A stretch of 47,966 bases of DNA from an uncultured Collinsella sp. (GCA_900757495.1 CAAENX010000022.1:1-47966); one strand, 5' to 3'. Numbered from the stretch's first letter, positions 35,380 through 44,881 are shown. Notes: generated by a model from the letters alone, not told the origin. Made by a program: numbers and translations.

Positions 35380-35438
35380 GCGAAATATCGCGAATCAGCA
35401 GGTAGAGGATGATTTTTAATTAAAGAAAAAGAAGCCAA

Positions 35439-35554
35439 CAACCGTAAAAACGGCCTCTAAGACGTTGGGCGTTTTTACGGTTGAGGAAGGTGGAACTTGA
35501 GAAATGGTCCGCCATGAGCGCTCCCTGCCGCTCATGCATGGAGTGGCAGGGAGC
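35439..35554. repeat. two hairpins in the 35380-35771 gap
   Basis: CAACCGTAAAAACG (35439-35452) and CGTTTTTACGGTTG (35470-35483) are perfect 14-bp arms with a 17-base loop. GCTCCCTGCC (35520-35529) and GGCAGGGAGC (35545-35554) form a second stem of 10 bp, followed by TATTTCTG. They could terminate the AlbA_2 gene, which reads leftward. No convincing gene lies in the gap; a 97-codon plus-strand frame from 35563 looks spurious. Confidence 0.75.
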
Positions 35555-35771
35555 TATTTCTGTTGTATGAGACTGCCGTCTCGCAAGGTTGCAATGCCCG
35601 ATTGGGTGTCGACTTCAGTTGGATCAACCATATGCGCTGTTGCCTGACGCTGTGCGATGCTAGGCGACGAAGGATATGTCCTATCACGACTGGCAGTCAG
35701 GCACATTCTGGGCTAGTTGCGCACTTGGCTTGGAATGTGCTTGTTTGGCAGAATCGAAATCGCGAGCCATA

Positions 35772-37445
35772 TCACTCGACTATGTGCCACTCAGCAGCCG
35801 AAGTGCTTCCAGCGTTGGTGATGCGACCAGCTTTCCGTAGGCTTTGGAGCAGATAGCTTACATGGTCGCCTTTTTGCTTTGCCGTAAGGTCTGCCGGCAA
35901 GGCATGATCCAGCCCTGCGATAATCTCCGCTCTTGAACATGGGCGCACGCGCAGGAGTTCCAAAATCAGTTCCTTGAAGACACTGTTGTCTACGCCTTTG
36001 TTTCGCACATACTCGCTGTGGGCACCGGTGGCCGCTGCCACCTCGGCTGAGACCGTCAGCTTGGGGTAACGACCTCTAACAAGGCCCTGTTCGTGAAGTA
36101 GGCGTGACTGTTCCTTTGTGACGGGTAGTCCCTTTTGAACGAGGTCTAACAGCAGCACTGTCGCCAAATCAAGATTTCGATTGCTTGCGAGAAGTCGAGA
36201 ATAGTCCTCGTTGAGTACCGTACCGTACAGTGTCACGGCAACGCGTCCAACCTCAGATAGATCGTAGGTGGGCATTGGTAGCAGGCGGTTACGCTGAATA
36301 TCGAAGACGTTGCGAATGCCTATGGCGTTGCGGTCCATCATGCCCGTCTTGTTCATGGCACTTGAAAGCAGAGGGTTACGATAGTACGGCGGCTTGTAAC
36401 CGCTCGCGAGCGCATTCTCTATCGTCCCGGGGATAAAAGCGCCCTCGTTCTTGAATACAAGCCTGTCCTCATATTCAAGAACGTTAATTTTTCCCGACAT
36501 TCTAAAATCTTGGTGAGCTATGGCGTTGTGAAGAAGCTCTCGGATGACTTCGGGGCTGTAGCGATGCGCTTCGGTGGGGAACAGTGTCTCTTCACGGTCG
36601 AAGAACCGGTATTTTTCGTTTCTTATCTTTCCCAGAACACGATCGACCTGCAGAATGAACGGCGGTTCAAAATGTTCATAGGCCATAGTGGAGCCGTCAC
36701 TTGCGTAGAGTGTCCAAGTAATGCGTGGCTCGATGCCACCCAGAAAGACACTCGACTCCGGTTTGCCCAGAAGAACGAGCGCCGCATTGCTCACGTGGCC
36801 GTGGATTACAAGCGCCATTTTGCTGAGGATGGATTCTTCATCGAGGCTACGAACGGCGGGCTGGCTTTCTCCGAACTTTTCGACGAATTTGGAGCATGCA
36901 AAGCTAACTGCCTCTGGATCAAGGTCATCGAGGTTTGCCTCGTAGGCAATCTGACGCGACCAGTCGGGTCGACTCTGCCCGTAGATGGCGTCGAGTTTGA
37001 ACTTGGGCATCTCTACGAGGGATTCATTCTCACGTGACCAGGGGATTCCGTGCCAAGTCGTTGGCGTTGCGAAGCTGCCAGCCGGTATCTGGAAAGCAAT
37101 GACTCTCTTGCCATCAACCTCAAACTCGTAAATCTCTTCGAAAGTCATGCCGTTATTTGTGTATTGGGCGATCTCGTGTTTTAGACGTCGCAGGCCGACG
37201 CTTGGCGTTTGGGATTCTTTGCGGTAGGCAGTTCCCTTTATCTGACGGTTGTCTGAAATGCCGAAGAAAAGCCATCCGCACTCTGCCTTGCGCAAATTGG
37301 CCTCATTGCTGAGGGCGGAGAAATACTTGCCAATGTCCTCGAAATCATAGTTCTGCTTTGCTGCCTTGTATTCGACGACTTCGGTTTCGACGTCGGCAAT
37401 GATGCGCAGGAGCAGGGCGGGCATTTCATTCGTTTTTCGTATCAT
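35772..37445 (-). CDS. AlbA_2 (Schlafen-like) and HATPase domain protein
   Basis: Protein of 557 residues. The N-terminal 120 residues are an AlbA_2 putative DNA-binding domain (EVVEYKAAKQNYDFEDIGKYFSAL...WLFFGISDNRQIKGTAY). A GHKL ATPase-type region (PEVIRELLHNAIAHQDF...LVFKNEGAFIPG) follows near residues 290-345, and the C-terminal third carries winged-helix-like segments. This combination is often called RecG-like or DUF-type ATP-binding and is common in defence regions. ATG 37445 has GGAG upstream. It adjoins the restriction operon. Five copies of one motif lie upstream. Confidence 0.75.
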   Translation of the reverse strand: MIRKTNEMPALLLRIIADVETEVVEYKAAKQNYDFEDIGKYFSALSNEANLRKAECGWLFFGISDNRQIKGTAYRKESQTPSVGLRRLKHEIAQYTNNGMTFEEIYEFEVDGKRVIAFQIPAGSFATPTTWHGIPWSRENESLVEMPKFKLDAIYGQSRPDWSRQIAYEANLDDLDPEAVSFACSKFVEKFGESQPAVRSLDEESILSKMALVIHGHVSNAALVLLGKPESSVFLGGIEPRITWTLYASDGSTMAYEHFEPPFILQVDRVLGKIRNEKYRFFDREETLFPTEAHRYSPEVIRELLHNAIAHQDFRMSGKINVLEYEDRLVFKNEGAFIPGTIENALASGYKPPYYRNPLLSSAMNKTGMMDRNAIGIRNVFDIQRNRLLPMPTYDLSEVGRVAVTLYGTVLNEDYSRLLASNRNLDLATVLLLDLVQKGLPVTKEQSRLLHEQGLVRGRYPKLTVSAEVAAATGAHSEYVRNKGVDNSVFKELILELLRVRPCSRAEIIAGLDHALPADLTAKQKGDHVSYLLQSLRKAGRITNAGSTSAAEWHIVE

Positions 37446-37456
37446 GGCACTCCATA

Positions 37457-37506
37457 TAATGTAATTTAATCCGCAACTAATGTAATTATATCTCTCGTTA
37501 CATTAG
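37457..37506. promoter_or_regulatory. operator-like array around the AlbA_2 gene promoter
   Basis: TAATGTAATT occurs at 37457-37466 and CTAATGTAATT at 37477-37487, with an inverted TTACATTAG at 37498-37506. The last two bracket a TATAAT (37485-37490, minus strand), the likely -10 of the gene. Confidence 0.7.
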
Positions 37507-37629
37507 TCAGTCGCATATAAGACTGTAGACCAGCTGTGAGCTCATGTATTTCAATACATACAATGTTTGCGCTTTCCATTGACCTTGCAGGGCAGCTGCC
37601 AGGGGAAACGGCAAACAGTACGTCTCCTT

Positions 37630-37680
37630 CTAATGTAATTTTGCATGTAGCTTCGCAGATAGCGACTGAAATTACATTAG
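37630..37680. promoter_or_regulatory. second inverted pair of the same motif
   Basis: CTAATGTAATTT (37630-37641) and its inverse AAATTACATTAG (37669-37680) face each other across 27 bp, about 190 bp before the AlbA_2 start. Between the two motif clusters (37507-37629) I see no gene. Confidence 0.7.
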
Positions 37681-37843
37681 TTCACGGAACTATTGCCGCC
37701 TGCTGCGGTGACGCTGCTGTCCATCTTCGTTGCCCGCTCCTGCTACAAAATGTTAGGTTAATGCCTGCTGCCCATACTCGCACCCGCGCACGGTACAATG
37801 GTTGGGTTACGACCAACGTGCCAATAACCAAAAAGGAGCCGCT

Positions 37844-39190
37844 ATGATCGATCGCTATACCCGCCCGGAGATGGGACACATCTTCTCCCTCGAGAACAAG
37901 TACGCCATTTGGCAGGAGATTGAGGTCCTGGCCTGCGAGGCTCAGGCGGAGCTCGGCAAGATCGGTATTTCCAAAGAAGAGGCCCAGTGGATTCGCGACC
38001 ACGCCAACTTCGAGAAGGCGAAGGTTGACGAGATCGAAGAGGTCACGCGTCACGATGTCATCGCCTTCCTGACCAACATGAAGGAATATATCGACGCCGA
38101 TGTTCCCGAGGGCGAGCCCAAGCCTAGCCGCTGGGTTCACTACGGTATGACCAGCTCCGACCTGGGCGATACGGCTCTGTGCTTCCAGCTCACCCAGGCC
38201 TGTGACCTGATTATCGAGGACGTCAAGAAGCTTGGCGAGATCTGCAAGCGTCGCGCCTTCGAGGAGCGCAACACGCTCTGCGCCGGCCGCACCCACGGCA
38301 TCCATGCCGAGCCGATGACCTTTGGTATGAAGTTTGGCTCTTGGGCGTGGGAGCTCAAGCGCGATCTGGATCGTCTTGAGGACGCTCGCAAGAACGTTGC
38401 CTTCGGTGCCATCTCCGGTGCCGTCGGCACCTACAGCTCCATCGAGCCGTTCGTCGAGGAATATGTCTGCGAGCACCTGGGCCTGGTCCACGATCCGCTG
38501 TCCACGCAGGTCATCAGCCGCGACCATCATGCCTACCTGGCCGGCGTCCTCGCTACCACGGCGGCCACCTGCGAGCGCATCGCGACCGAGGTCCGCAATC
38601 TGCAGAAGACCGATACGCTCGAGGCCGAGGAGCCGTTCCGCAAGGGTCAAAAGGGCAGCTCCGCCATGCCGCACAAGCGCAACCCCATCACCATGGAGAA
38701 GGTCTGCGGCCTGTCGCGCATCGTGAAGTCCAATGCCCAGGTTGCCTTCGACAATGTCGCCCTGTGGCATGAGCGCGACATTTCGCACTCCTCTGCCGAG
38801 CGCGTCGCCCAGGCAGATAGCTTCATCGCGCTTGACCATATGTTCCAGTGCCTCATCCGTGTTATCGACGGCCTGCAGCTGTATCCGGCTCGCATGATGG
38901 CCAACCTCAACAAGACTCGCGGCCTCATCTTCTCCTCCAAGGTCCTGCTGGCCCTCGTCGATACGGGCATCACCCGCGAGGATGCCTATGCCATCGTGCA
39001 GGAAAACGCCATGGCTACCTGGCACGAGGTGCAGGACTGCGTCGCCGGCCCCACCTTTAAGGAGCGTCTCGAGGCCGATCCGCGCTGCACCGTCAGCCAG
39101 GAGAAGCTCGACGAGATCTTTGATCCGTGGGACTTCCTCACCCGCATCGACACGGTCTTCGATCGCCTGGAGCAGCTGAGCTTCGAGTAG
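37844..39190 (+). CDS. purB: adenylosuccinate lyase
   Basis: Fumarase-superfamily enzyme of 448 residues that cleaves SAICAR and adenylosuccinate in purine synthesis. The signature GSSAMPHKRNP, HYGMTSSD and GRTHGIHAEPMTFG are intact. ATG 37844 follows AAAGGAG; an in-frame ATG at 37802 lies upstream of it. purC lies about 4 kb downstream on the same strand. The gene marks the return to core sequence after the defence island. Confidence 0.97.
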   Translation: MIDRYTRPEMGHIFSLENKYAIWQEIEVLACEAQAELGKIGISKEEAQWIRDHANFEKAKVDEIEEVTRHDVIAFLTNMKEYIDADVPEGEPKPSRWVHYGMTSSDLGDTALCFQLTQACDLIIEDVKKLGEICKRRAFEERNTLCAGRTHGIHAEPMTFGMKFGSWAWELKRDLDRLEDARKNVAFGAISGAVGTYSSIEPFVEEYVCEHLGLVHDPLSTQVISRDHHAYLAGVLATTAATCERIATEVRNLQKTDTLEAEEPFRKGQKGSSAMPHKRNPITMEKVCGLSRIVKSNAQVAFDNVALWHERDISHSSAERVAQADSFIALDHMFQCLIRVIDGLQLYPARMMANLNKTRGLIFSSKVLLALVDTGITREDAYAIVQENAMATWHEVQDCVAGPTFKERLEADPRCTVSQEKLDEIFDPWDFLTRIDTVFDRLEQLSFE

Positions 39191-39216
39191 GTTCGGGCAT
39201 AACGTTAGCTTTTTAG

Positions 39217-39254
39217 GGCGCTTTGCTGGTAATGTGTGTTGCCGGCAAAGCGCC
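39217..39254 (+). terminator. hairpin after purB
   Basis: GGCGCTTTGC and GCAAAGCGCC are perfect 10-bp arms with an 18-base loop. The tail TCGTTGCATTT is only weakly T-rich. Confidence 0.55.
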
Positions 39255-39318
39255 TCGTTGCATTTAGGGAAAGACGGGGATAATAGTCGTCTCGAATAAC
39301 ATTCTGAGAGGGGATCGC

Positions 39319-39582
39319 ATGATTTCGTTTGATTACAAGCCTCAGGGCGTGTGTGCTCGCAATATTCACCTTGACCTTTCCGATGACGGCAACAAGGTGA
39401 TGGGCGTTGAGTTTACCGGCGGCTGCGATGGTAACCTCAAGGCCATCTCCAGGCTGGTCGAGGGTGCTCCTGCCGATCGGGTAATCGAGGTTCTCGCCGG
39501 TAATACCTGCGGTATGAAAAAGACCTCCTGCGCCGACCAGCTTACGCGCGCTATCGAGGCCGCTCGCGCCGAGATCGCCTAA
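39319..39582 (+). CDS. TSCPD-domain protein (TIGR03905 type)
   Basis: Protein of 87 residues of the TSCPD family, with the hallmark TSCADQL near the C terminus and GCDGNLKAISRLVEG, the same fold element found at the end of class II ribonucleotide reductases. Two of its cysteines (GNTCGMKKTSC) suggest a metal or redox site. AGAGAGGGG-like bases precede the ATG. Its stop overlaps the next start (TAATG), so the following lipoprotein gene is coupled. The function is unknown. Confidence 0.85.
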   Translation: MISFDYKPQGVCARNIHLDLSDDGNKVMGVEFTGGCDGNLKAISRLVEGAPADRVIEVLAGNTCGMKKTSCADQLTRAIEAARAEIA

Positions 39583-40793
39583 TGGGTATCGCCGATCACA
39601 TCAAGAACGGAATATCGCGTCGCGGCTTTGTACTCGGTGGGGCTGCCGCGGGCGCTGCCACGGTGCTTGCCGGATGCTCGAAAAAAACGGGCACCAGCGA
39701 TGATGCCGCCGGCGAGCCGCAGGTTATCAAGGACGATTCCAAAATCATCTCGATTACGGATGAGTACGAGGCAGTCGACATCGATCTTGAGCCGGCGGCG
39801 TCGTGGACGCTGCCTCTGGGTACGCTGCTGTACTACTGCGACGGCGATTACGCCGCGGCGATGATGGCGCCCGCTTCTGCCCTGCATGCCAATACGCTGG
39901 GTGTGCTCAACCTGGGCGATGGCTCGCTTACCACACTTATCGAGGATCCCGTTGAGGGAACCGGTTATGCGTTTTACGACGTTCGCGCTGGTGATGGCGT
40001 GTTTGCGTGGGTCGAGATGAACTTTGCCAATGCGTCTTGGAAACTCTATGCGCAAAACCTTGCAGGCTCCTCCCTTACCGGCAATGCTGTCGAGCTCGAC
40101 CGCGGTGGCAAAAACTACGATCCGCCGCTCTTCGCAGCGTATGGGTCGTCGGTCATCTGGTATAAGATGCCTTCGTCCGGCGGCACCAAGACGAGTAACG
40201 ATTCGTATTGCTACCGTCAGTCGCCCAGCGAGTCCAAGCCTGAGACTATTTGGAAGTCTACGGGCCGCTTCGCATCCGCCCCGCGTGTGAGCGACGGCAT
40301 CCTGACCATCTCGCCCCGCGTGCACAATGATGAGGGCGTCTATTACGGTATGACGGCGATCGACCTGACTGACGGCAACAACACGAAGCGAGCTCAGCTG
40401 GTGCTTCCTTCGTCGGTTTCGCCTTTCGAGGCCGTGTATATGGGCGACACCTTCGTGTTCTCCATTGAGGCGACGTATAGCGGTGTGGGTGGCCTGGGCA
40501 ATATGGGCACCTATATCGGTAACGAGGGTGGGCCGTACCTCTTCCTTTCGCGTGAGCCGCTCGCGTGCGCTGCGGGAAGGAAAAATAAATACCTGGTTAA
40601 AGTTCAGGCGTCGCATTTTTTGATTGACACTTCGGCTAAGACCTACGGCTCGCTTCTGTCGCCCGACCGAGCCTTGGAGTATGGCGATTATCCTGCTACG
40701 GCGGGTAAATCGAACTCGTTCTTAACGTACGCAACGGTGCGTAACAGCCAGGGAATTCCCGAGACGGTCACCGCTCGCTTGTTCTCTCTTTAG
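39582..40793 (+). CDS. Tat-dependent lipoprotein
   Basis: Exported protein of 403 residues. Its N terminus has a twin-arginine signal (SRRGFVLGG) and a lipobox LAGC with Cys32, so it is probably exported folded and lipid-anchored. The mature part has repeated Trp/Tyr/Gly strands (for example FAWVEMNFANASWKLYAQNL and SSVIWYKMPS), compatible with a beta-propeller, though no family is recognised. It is translationally coupled to the TSCPD gene. The two-component system follows 150 bp later. Confidence 0.75.
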   Translation: MGIADHIKNGISRRGFVLGGAAAGAATVLAGCSKKTGTSDDAAGEPQVIKDDSKIISITDEYEAVDIDLEPAASWTLPLGTLLYYCDGDYAAAMMAPASALHANTLGVLNLGDGSLTTLIEDPVEGTGYAFYDVRAGDGVFAWVEMNFANASWKLYAQNLAGSSLTGNAVELDRGGKNYDPPLFAAYGSSVIWYKMPSSGGTKTSNDSYCYRQSPSESKPETIWKSTGRFASAPRVSDGILTISPRVHNDEGVYYGMTAIDLTDGNNTKRAQLVLPSSVSPFEAVYMGDTFVFSIEATYSGVGGLGNMGTYIGNEGGPYLFLSREPLACAAGRKNKYLVKVQASHFLIDTSAKTYGSLLSPDRALEYGDYPATAGKSNSFLTYATVRNSQGIPETVTARLFSL

Positions 40794-40946
40794 TCTCCAA
40801 GGGGTTAAAAAGGCGCCGGCAGGGGAATAAGCGCGTTGTGATTATGAGTACCGCCCGCCGAGCTATCGCACCCATGCGATACCCGGTGGGCTCAGGTGCG
40901 TTAAAATGAGCTTGTTCTTAGCTAATTGAGACAGGGGGGCCGTGTT

Positions 40947-41669
40947 ATGGCTTCAGATGCAAAAAAGATTCTGCTGGTCGAGGATGAGAAGGCAATCCGT
41001 GACGCTGTCGCTGCCTATCTCGAGCGCGAGGGCTATTGGGTTGTGGGCGTGGGCGACGGCCAGTCCGCTATCGAGGAGTTCGAGAAGCATCAGTTCGACC
41101 TGGTCGTGCTCGACCTCATGCTCCCTAAGATTCCCGGCGAGCGCGTTTGCCGCACCATTCGCGACACCTCGGATGTCCCCATCATTATGCTGACGGCCAA
41201 GGGCGAGATCGAGGATCGTATTATCGGCCTCGAGCTCGGTGCCGACGACTACCTGATCAAGCCGTTCTCGCCGCGCGAGCTTGTCGCGCGCGTACGCGCC
41301 TTGTTCCGCCGTGCCCACCAGGCCGATGAGCCGGCCGTCGAGGTGCTCGACTTTGGCGATCTGGTCATTGACATCTCGGGCCACAAGATTTTGGTCGAGG
41401 GCAAGGAAGTCGACCTGACGGCTTCCGAGTTTAAGCTGCTCACCACGCTTGCTCGTCACCCCGGCCGCGTCTACAACCGCATGGAGCTGGTTGAGAAGGT
41501 GCTCGGCTATGACTTTGAGGGTTACGAGCGCACCATCGACAGCCACGTGAAGAACCTTCGCGCCAAGCTGGGCGATGACCCCAAGAAGCCCAAGTGGCTC
41601 TACACCGTCCACGGTGTCGGCTATCGCTTCGAGGCTCCGACCAAGGCCGATAAGTCGGACGAGAAATAA
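40947..41669 (+). CDS. OmpR-family response regulator
   Basis: Two-domain regulator of 240 residues. The receiver has the acidic pair ED (12-13), phosphoacceptor Asp56 in VLDLMLP and the conserved lysine in LTAKGE. The C-terminal winged helix (LTASEFKLLTTLARHPGRVYNRMEL...RTIDSHVKNLRAKLG) binds DNA. ATG 40947 has GGGGGG upstream; a TTG at 40926 is rejected. A histidine kinase gene follows after 12 bp. The pair resembles MtrAB/RegX3-type systems but the inducing signal is unknown. Confidence 0.9.
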   Translation: MASDAKKILLVEDEKAIRDAVAAYLEREGYWVVGVGDGQSAIEEFEKHQFDLVVLDLMLPKIPGERVCRTIRDTSDVPIIMLTAKGEIEDRIIGLELGADDYLIKPFSPRELVARVRALFRRAHQADEPAVEVLDFGDLVIDISGHKILVEGKEVDLTASEFKLLTTLARHPGRVYNRMELVEKVLGYDFEGYERTIDSHVKNLRAKLGDDPKKPKWLYTVHGVGYRFEAPTKADKSDEK

Positions 41670-41681
41670 AGGAAATCACAT

Positions 41682-43247
41682 ATGACACCTGCGCGCTTTG
41701 AAATCGGGCAAAAGCATAAGCAGGAGAACGAGGCGGGTTCCAAGGCTAGTTGGAACACGCCTCGTTCCGATTCACGGCCAACGATGAGCTATCCCTCGCG
41801 CATGGCCCTGGCTTTCGCCCTGACATCGCTCATGACAGTACTGGTACTGGTAGGCGTGGTCTCCGTTGTATGGGGTACGGTTTTTTCGGACTACACGCGC
41901 TCCAATATTGTCGAAATCGCCAATTCCGCAGCCGAAAAGCTTGCGACGTCGTACGAGGAAAACGGCAATTGGACTGCGGGCGAGCTGCGCACGGTCGCGA
42001 CATCGAGTTTGGTGTCCGACGATCTGGGCATGCAGGTCGTCAATAAAAAGGGCGTTGTCGTCTATGATGACTCGTGGCCCTCGGCAAGCGCTACTGCCGA
42101 TGTACGCGAAAATCAGGCGACGACCGACGGTACGAGCGGAAAGAAGGCATCGCACAGCCCGGTCTCGTCTGCTCCCACCGATTCCAATAGTGTTGCCAAC
42201 GTTGAGATCGTGACGTCCTCCGGCGAGCACGTGGGTCAGGTCAAATTGTGGGCGATTGGCTCCGATGCCCTGCTCACCAAGGCAGACTCAGCATTCAGGG
42301 AGAAGACCTTTAACGCCATGGCCCTTGCTGCGGTTGTGGCCGTCTGCATCTCGGTCGTTATCGGATCACTCGTGTCGCGCATGCTCACCAAGCCGATTCA
42401 TCGTATAACCAGCACCGCCAAGCAAATCCGCGATGGAGACCTGTCCGCTCGTACGGGCTTGCGCGGCGATGATGAGATCGATCAGCTGGGAGAGACCTTC
42501 GACGAGATGGCCACCTCACTCGAAAAGGATATGAAGCACGAGAAGCGCCTGACCTCTGATGTTGCCCATGAGCTGCGCACGCCGCTCATGGCAATGCTTG
42601 CAACGGTCGAGGCCATGCAAGATGGTGTGTATCCCACCGATGACGAACACCTGGAGACAGTCGCATCCGAGACGCGTCGTCTGGCCCGTCTGGTGCAGCA
42701 GATGCTCGACCTGTCGCGCATGGAAAACAGTACCGCGCCGCTCAACCTGGAGCCGGTGGATATGGTGCCGTTTGTGCGTTCGATTGTGAATGGCCAGGAG
42801 CGCCTGTTTGCCGACCGTGACCTGCGTTTGCGCTTTGCAGATGAGACACAGGGCCACGATGACGTTGTCGAGGCAGATCCCGACATGATCACGCAATGCG
42901 TCATCAACCTTTTGAGTAACGCCATGCGCTATACCCCCGAGGGGGGTTGGGTCGTGGTGTCGGTGCTCAGTGACCGCAAGCACGTCGATATCGCGGTTTC
43001 GGATACGGGCATCGGTATCGCCAAGGATGATTTGTCGCGCATTTTCGGTCGTTTTTGGCGTGCCGACGCCAGTCGCGCCCGCGAAGCGGGCGGCCTGGGC
43101 GTGGGCCTCGCCGTGACCAAGCAGATTGTCGAGCGTCATCACGGCTACATATCCGTGGAGTCGGAGCTTGGAAAGGGTACGACTTTTACGATTCATCTGC
43201 CTCGCGAGCACACGGCGGACGCGGCATCTACTACAATGGAGCACTAG
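41682..43247 (+). CDS. membrane sensor histidine kinase
   Basis: Kinase of 521 residues and partner of the preceding regulator. Two membrane helices (about 41-64 and 211-233) flank an extracellular sensor of about 145 residues with a Ser/Thr/Lys-rich stretch. HAMP follows, then HisKA with phosphoacceptor H296 in SDVAHELRTPL, and HATPase with N-box NLLSNAMRYTP, G1 DTGIGI and GLGVGLAV. A 30-residue cytoplasmic tail precedes the first helix. AAAGGAAAT lies before the ATG. Confidence 0.92.
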   Translation: MTPARFEIGQKHKQENEAGSKASWNTPRSDSRPTMSYPSRMALAFALTSLMTVLVLVGVVSVVWGTVFSDYTRSNIVEIANSAAEKLATSYEENGNWTAGELRTVATSSLVSDDLGMQVVNKKGVVVYDDSWPSASATADVRENQATTDGTSGKKASHSPVSSAPTDSNSVANVEIVTSSGEHVGQVKLWAIGSDALLTKADSAFREKTFNAMALAAVVAVCISVVIGSLVSRMLTKPIHRITSTAKQIRDGDLSARTGLRGDDEIDQLGETFDEMATSLEKDMKHEKRLTSDVAHELRTPLMAMLATVEAMQDGVYPTDDEHLETVASETRRLARLVQQMLDLSRMENSTAPLNLEPVDMVPFVRSIVNGQERLFADRDLRLRFADETQGHDDVVEADPDMITQCVINLLSNAMRYTPEGGWVVVSVLSDRKHVDIAVSDTGIGIAKDDLSRIFGRFWRADASRAREAGGLGVGLAVTKQIVERHHGYISVESELGKGTTFTIHLPREHTADAASTTMEH

Positions 43248-43356
43248 CTTTTCGCTATTCGGTGAAGGAGGGGTTTCGTCCCTGCCGCTCCGAGTTTGCG
43301 AAAACGTGCGGGAAAGAACCCGCATTACTGTCGTATTTTGGTAAGGAGTGACTCAC

Positions 43357-44244
43357 GTGACAACGATGGAGCGTCGTCCGGATTCCCGTGGCAAGGTTCG
43401 TGATATCTTTGATGCCGGTGAAAACCTGCTGATGGTCGCCACCGACCGCATTTCTGCGTTCGACTTCATTCTTCCCGACGAGATTCCGTTTAAGGGAGAG
43501 GTGCTCAACCGCATCTCGGCATTCTGGTTCGATAAGTTTGCCGACATCGTTCCCAACCACCTCGTCTCCATCGACCCGGCGGATTTCCCCGAGGAGTTTG
43601 CCGAGTATCGTGACTACCTCGCAGGCCGCGCCATGCTGGTCAAGAAGGCCCAGACGATTCCTATCGAGTGCATCGTCCGCGGCTATCTGACCGGTTCGGG
43701 CAAAAAGACCTATGACGAGAACGGTACCGTCTGCGGCATTCAGCTGCCCGAGGGTCTGACCGAGGCCTCCAAGCTTCCCGAGCCGCTGTTCACGCCGTCC
43801 ACGAAGGCCGCGATCGGCGACCACGACGAGAATATCTCGTTTGAGCGCTGCTGTGAGATCGTGGGTGAGGACATCGCCGCACAGATTCGCGACCTGTCCC
43901 TCAAGATTTACAAGGCCGCTGCCGAGTATGCCGCCACGCGAGGCATCATCATCGCCGACACCAAGTTCGAGTTCGGCGTTATCGATGGCAAGGTTACGCT
44001 GATCGACGAGTGCCTCACGCCCGACTCCAGCCGTTTCTGGCCTGCCGCCAGCTACGAGGAGGGCAAGATTCAGCCCAGCTACGACAAGCAATTCGTCCGC
44101 AATTGGCTCAAAGCCAACTGGGATATGACGGGGGAGACCCCGCACCTGCCCGCCGAGGTCATCGATGGCACGTCCGAGCGCTATCGCGAGGCCTTCCAGA
44201 TCATCACGGGCTCCCAGTTTATAAGCATGAAGGAGAACGCATAA
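43357..44244 (+). CDS. purC: SAICAR synthase
   Basis: Enzyme of 295 residues that joins CAIR with aspartate in purine synthesis, the step before PurB acts. RGKVRDIFDAG, TDRISAFDFIL, RGYLTGSGKKTY and the ATP-binding IADTKFEFG are the family landmarks. GTG 43357 follows AAGGAG by about 8 bp; a GTG 9 bases earlier lies too close to it. The next gene begins directly at the stop (TAAGTG). Confidence 0.95.
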   Translation: MTTMERRPDSRGKVRDIFDAGENLLMVATDRISAFDFILPDEIPFKGEVLNRISAFWFDKFADIVPNHLVSIDPADFPEEFAEYRDYLAGRAMLVKKAQTIPIECIVRGYLTGSGKKTYDENGTVCGIQLPEGLTEASKLPEPLFTPSTKAAIGDHDENISFERCCEIVGEDIAAQIRDLSLKIYKAAAEYAATRGIIIADTKFEFGVIDGKVTLIDECLTPDSSRFWPAASYEEGKIQPSYDKQFVRNWLKANWDMTGETPHLPAEVIDGTSERYREAFQIITGSQFISMKENA

Positions 44245-44820
44245 GTGAGTACCCGTAGCGCCACGAACAAGCGCACGCAATCCCACGAAGTTACCGGGGT
44301 TGCGCGCAAGTCCGCCGCATCTGCTAAGCCCGCCCGCCAGGCAGCGAGCTCCGTTCGCGTCGTGCCGGCTTCGTCTAAAGCTCGCCGCAAAGAGCTCGAG
44401 AAGGGTGAAAACCTGGAAGGCCTTTCCAAGGAGGAAAAACGCGCCCGCAAGGCCAAGCAGCGCGCCCGCGAGGATCGCATCTACACGGTGTCGAATATCC
44501 TTCTCAAGCAGGATGAGGACTACACCAAGCGCCGCCGTATTTGGTGGGCCGTGCTCGCTATCGGCATGGTGCTCATCGTGGCAATTTTGGTTTCGTTCCA
44601 CTTCGCTCCCGGCGGCACGGTGTCCAGTCCTGTTCAGATGGTTGGCGTCGTTTTGTCCTACGTCGTCATTTTGGGTGACTTTATCTATGACTTCGTTCGT
44701 ATTCGTCCCCTGCGCAACATGTACCGCACGCAGGCCGAGGGCATGTCCGAGAATAAGCTCAACACTCTTATCGAGCGCGCAGCTGCCGAGGAGGACAAGA
44801 AGGCCTCCAAGAAGAAGTAG
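44245..44820 (+). CDS. basic membrane protein, function unknown
   Basis: Protein of 191 residues. The first 100 are strongly basic and Ala/Lys/Arg-rich, with a charged helix (EEKRARKAKQRARE). Two membrane segments follow, about 104-124 and 135-157, and a short charged tail ends KKASKKK. GTG start directly at the purC stop. I recognise no family. The basic cytoplasmic part could bind nucleic acid or acidic phospholipids, but nothing in the sequence settles it. It ends at a terminator. Confidence 0.75.
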   Translation: MSTRSATNKRTQSHEVTGVARKSAASAKPARQAASSVRVVPASSKARRKELEKGENLEGLSKEEKRARKAKQRAREDRIYTVSNILLKQDEDYTKRRRIWWAVLAIGMVLIVAILVSFHFAPGGTVSSPVQMVGVVLSYVVILGDFIYDFVRIRPLRNMYRTQAEGMSENKLNTLIERAAAEEDKKASKKK

Positions 44821-44850
44821 CGCTTGTATCCATACTTATCGCTAAGATAT

Positions 44851-44881
44851 AAGGCGCGTCGTTTTTGCGGCGCGCCTTTTT
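44851..44881 (+). terminator. terminator after the basic membrane gene
   Basis: AAGGCGCGTCG and CGGCGCGCCTT form a stem of about 10 bp with one mismatch, followed by TTTTT. Confidence 0.8.

Noticed and set aside
35563..35856. 97-codon plus-strand frame in the gap before the AlbA_2 gene
   Set aside because: Its end overlaps the AlbA_2 gene, it has no ribosome binding site, and its composition looks random.
37682..39025. 447-codon minus-strand frame opposite purB
   Set aside because: Antisense shadow of a highly conserved enzyme.
43255..44601. 448-codon minus-strand frame opposite purC
   Set aside because: Antisense shadow; it spans two sense genes with good starts.
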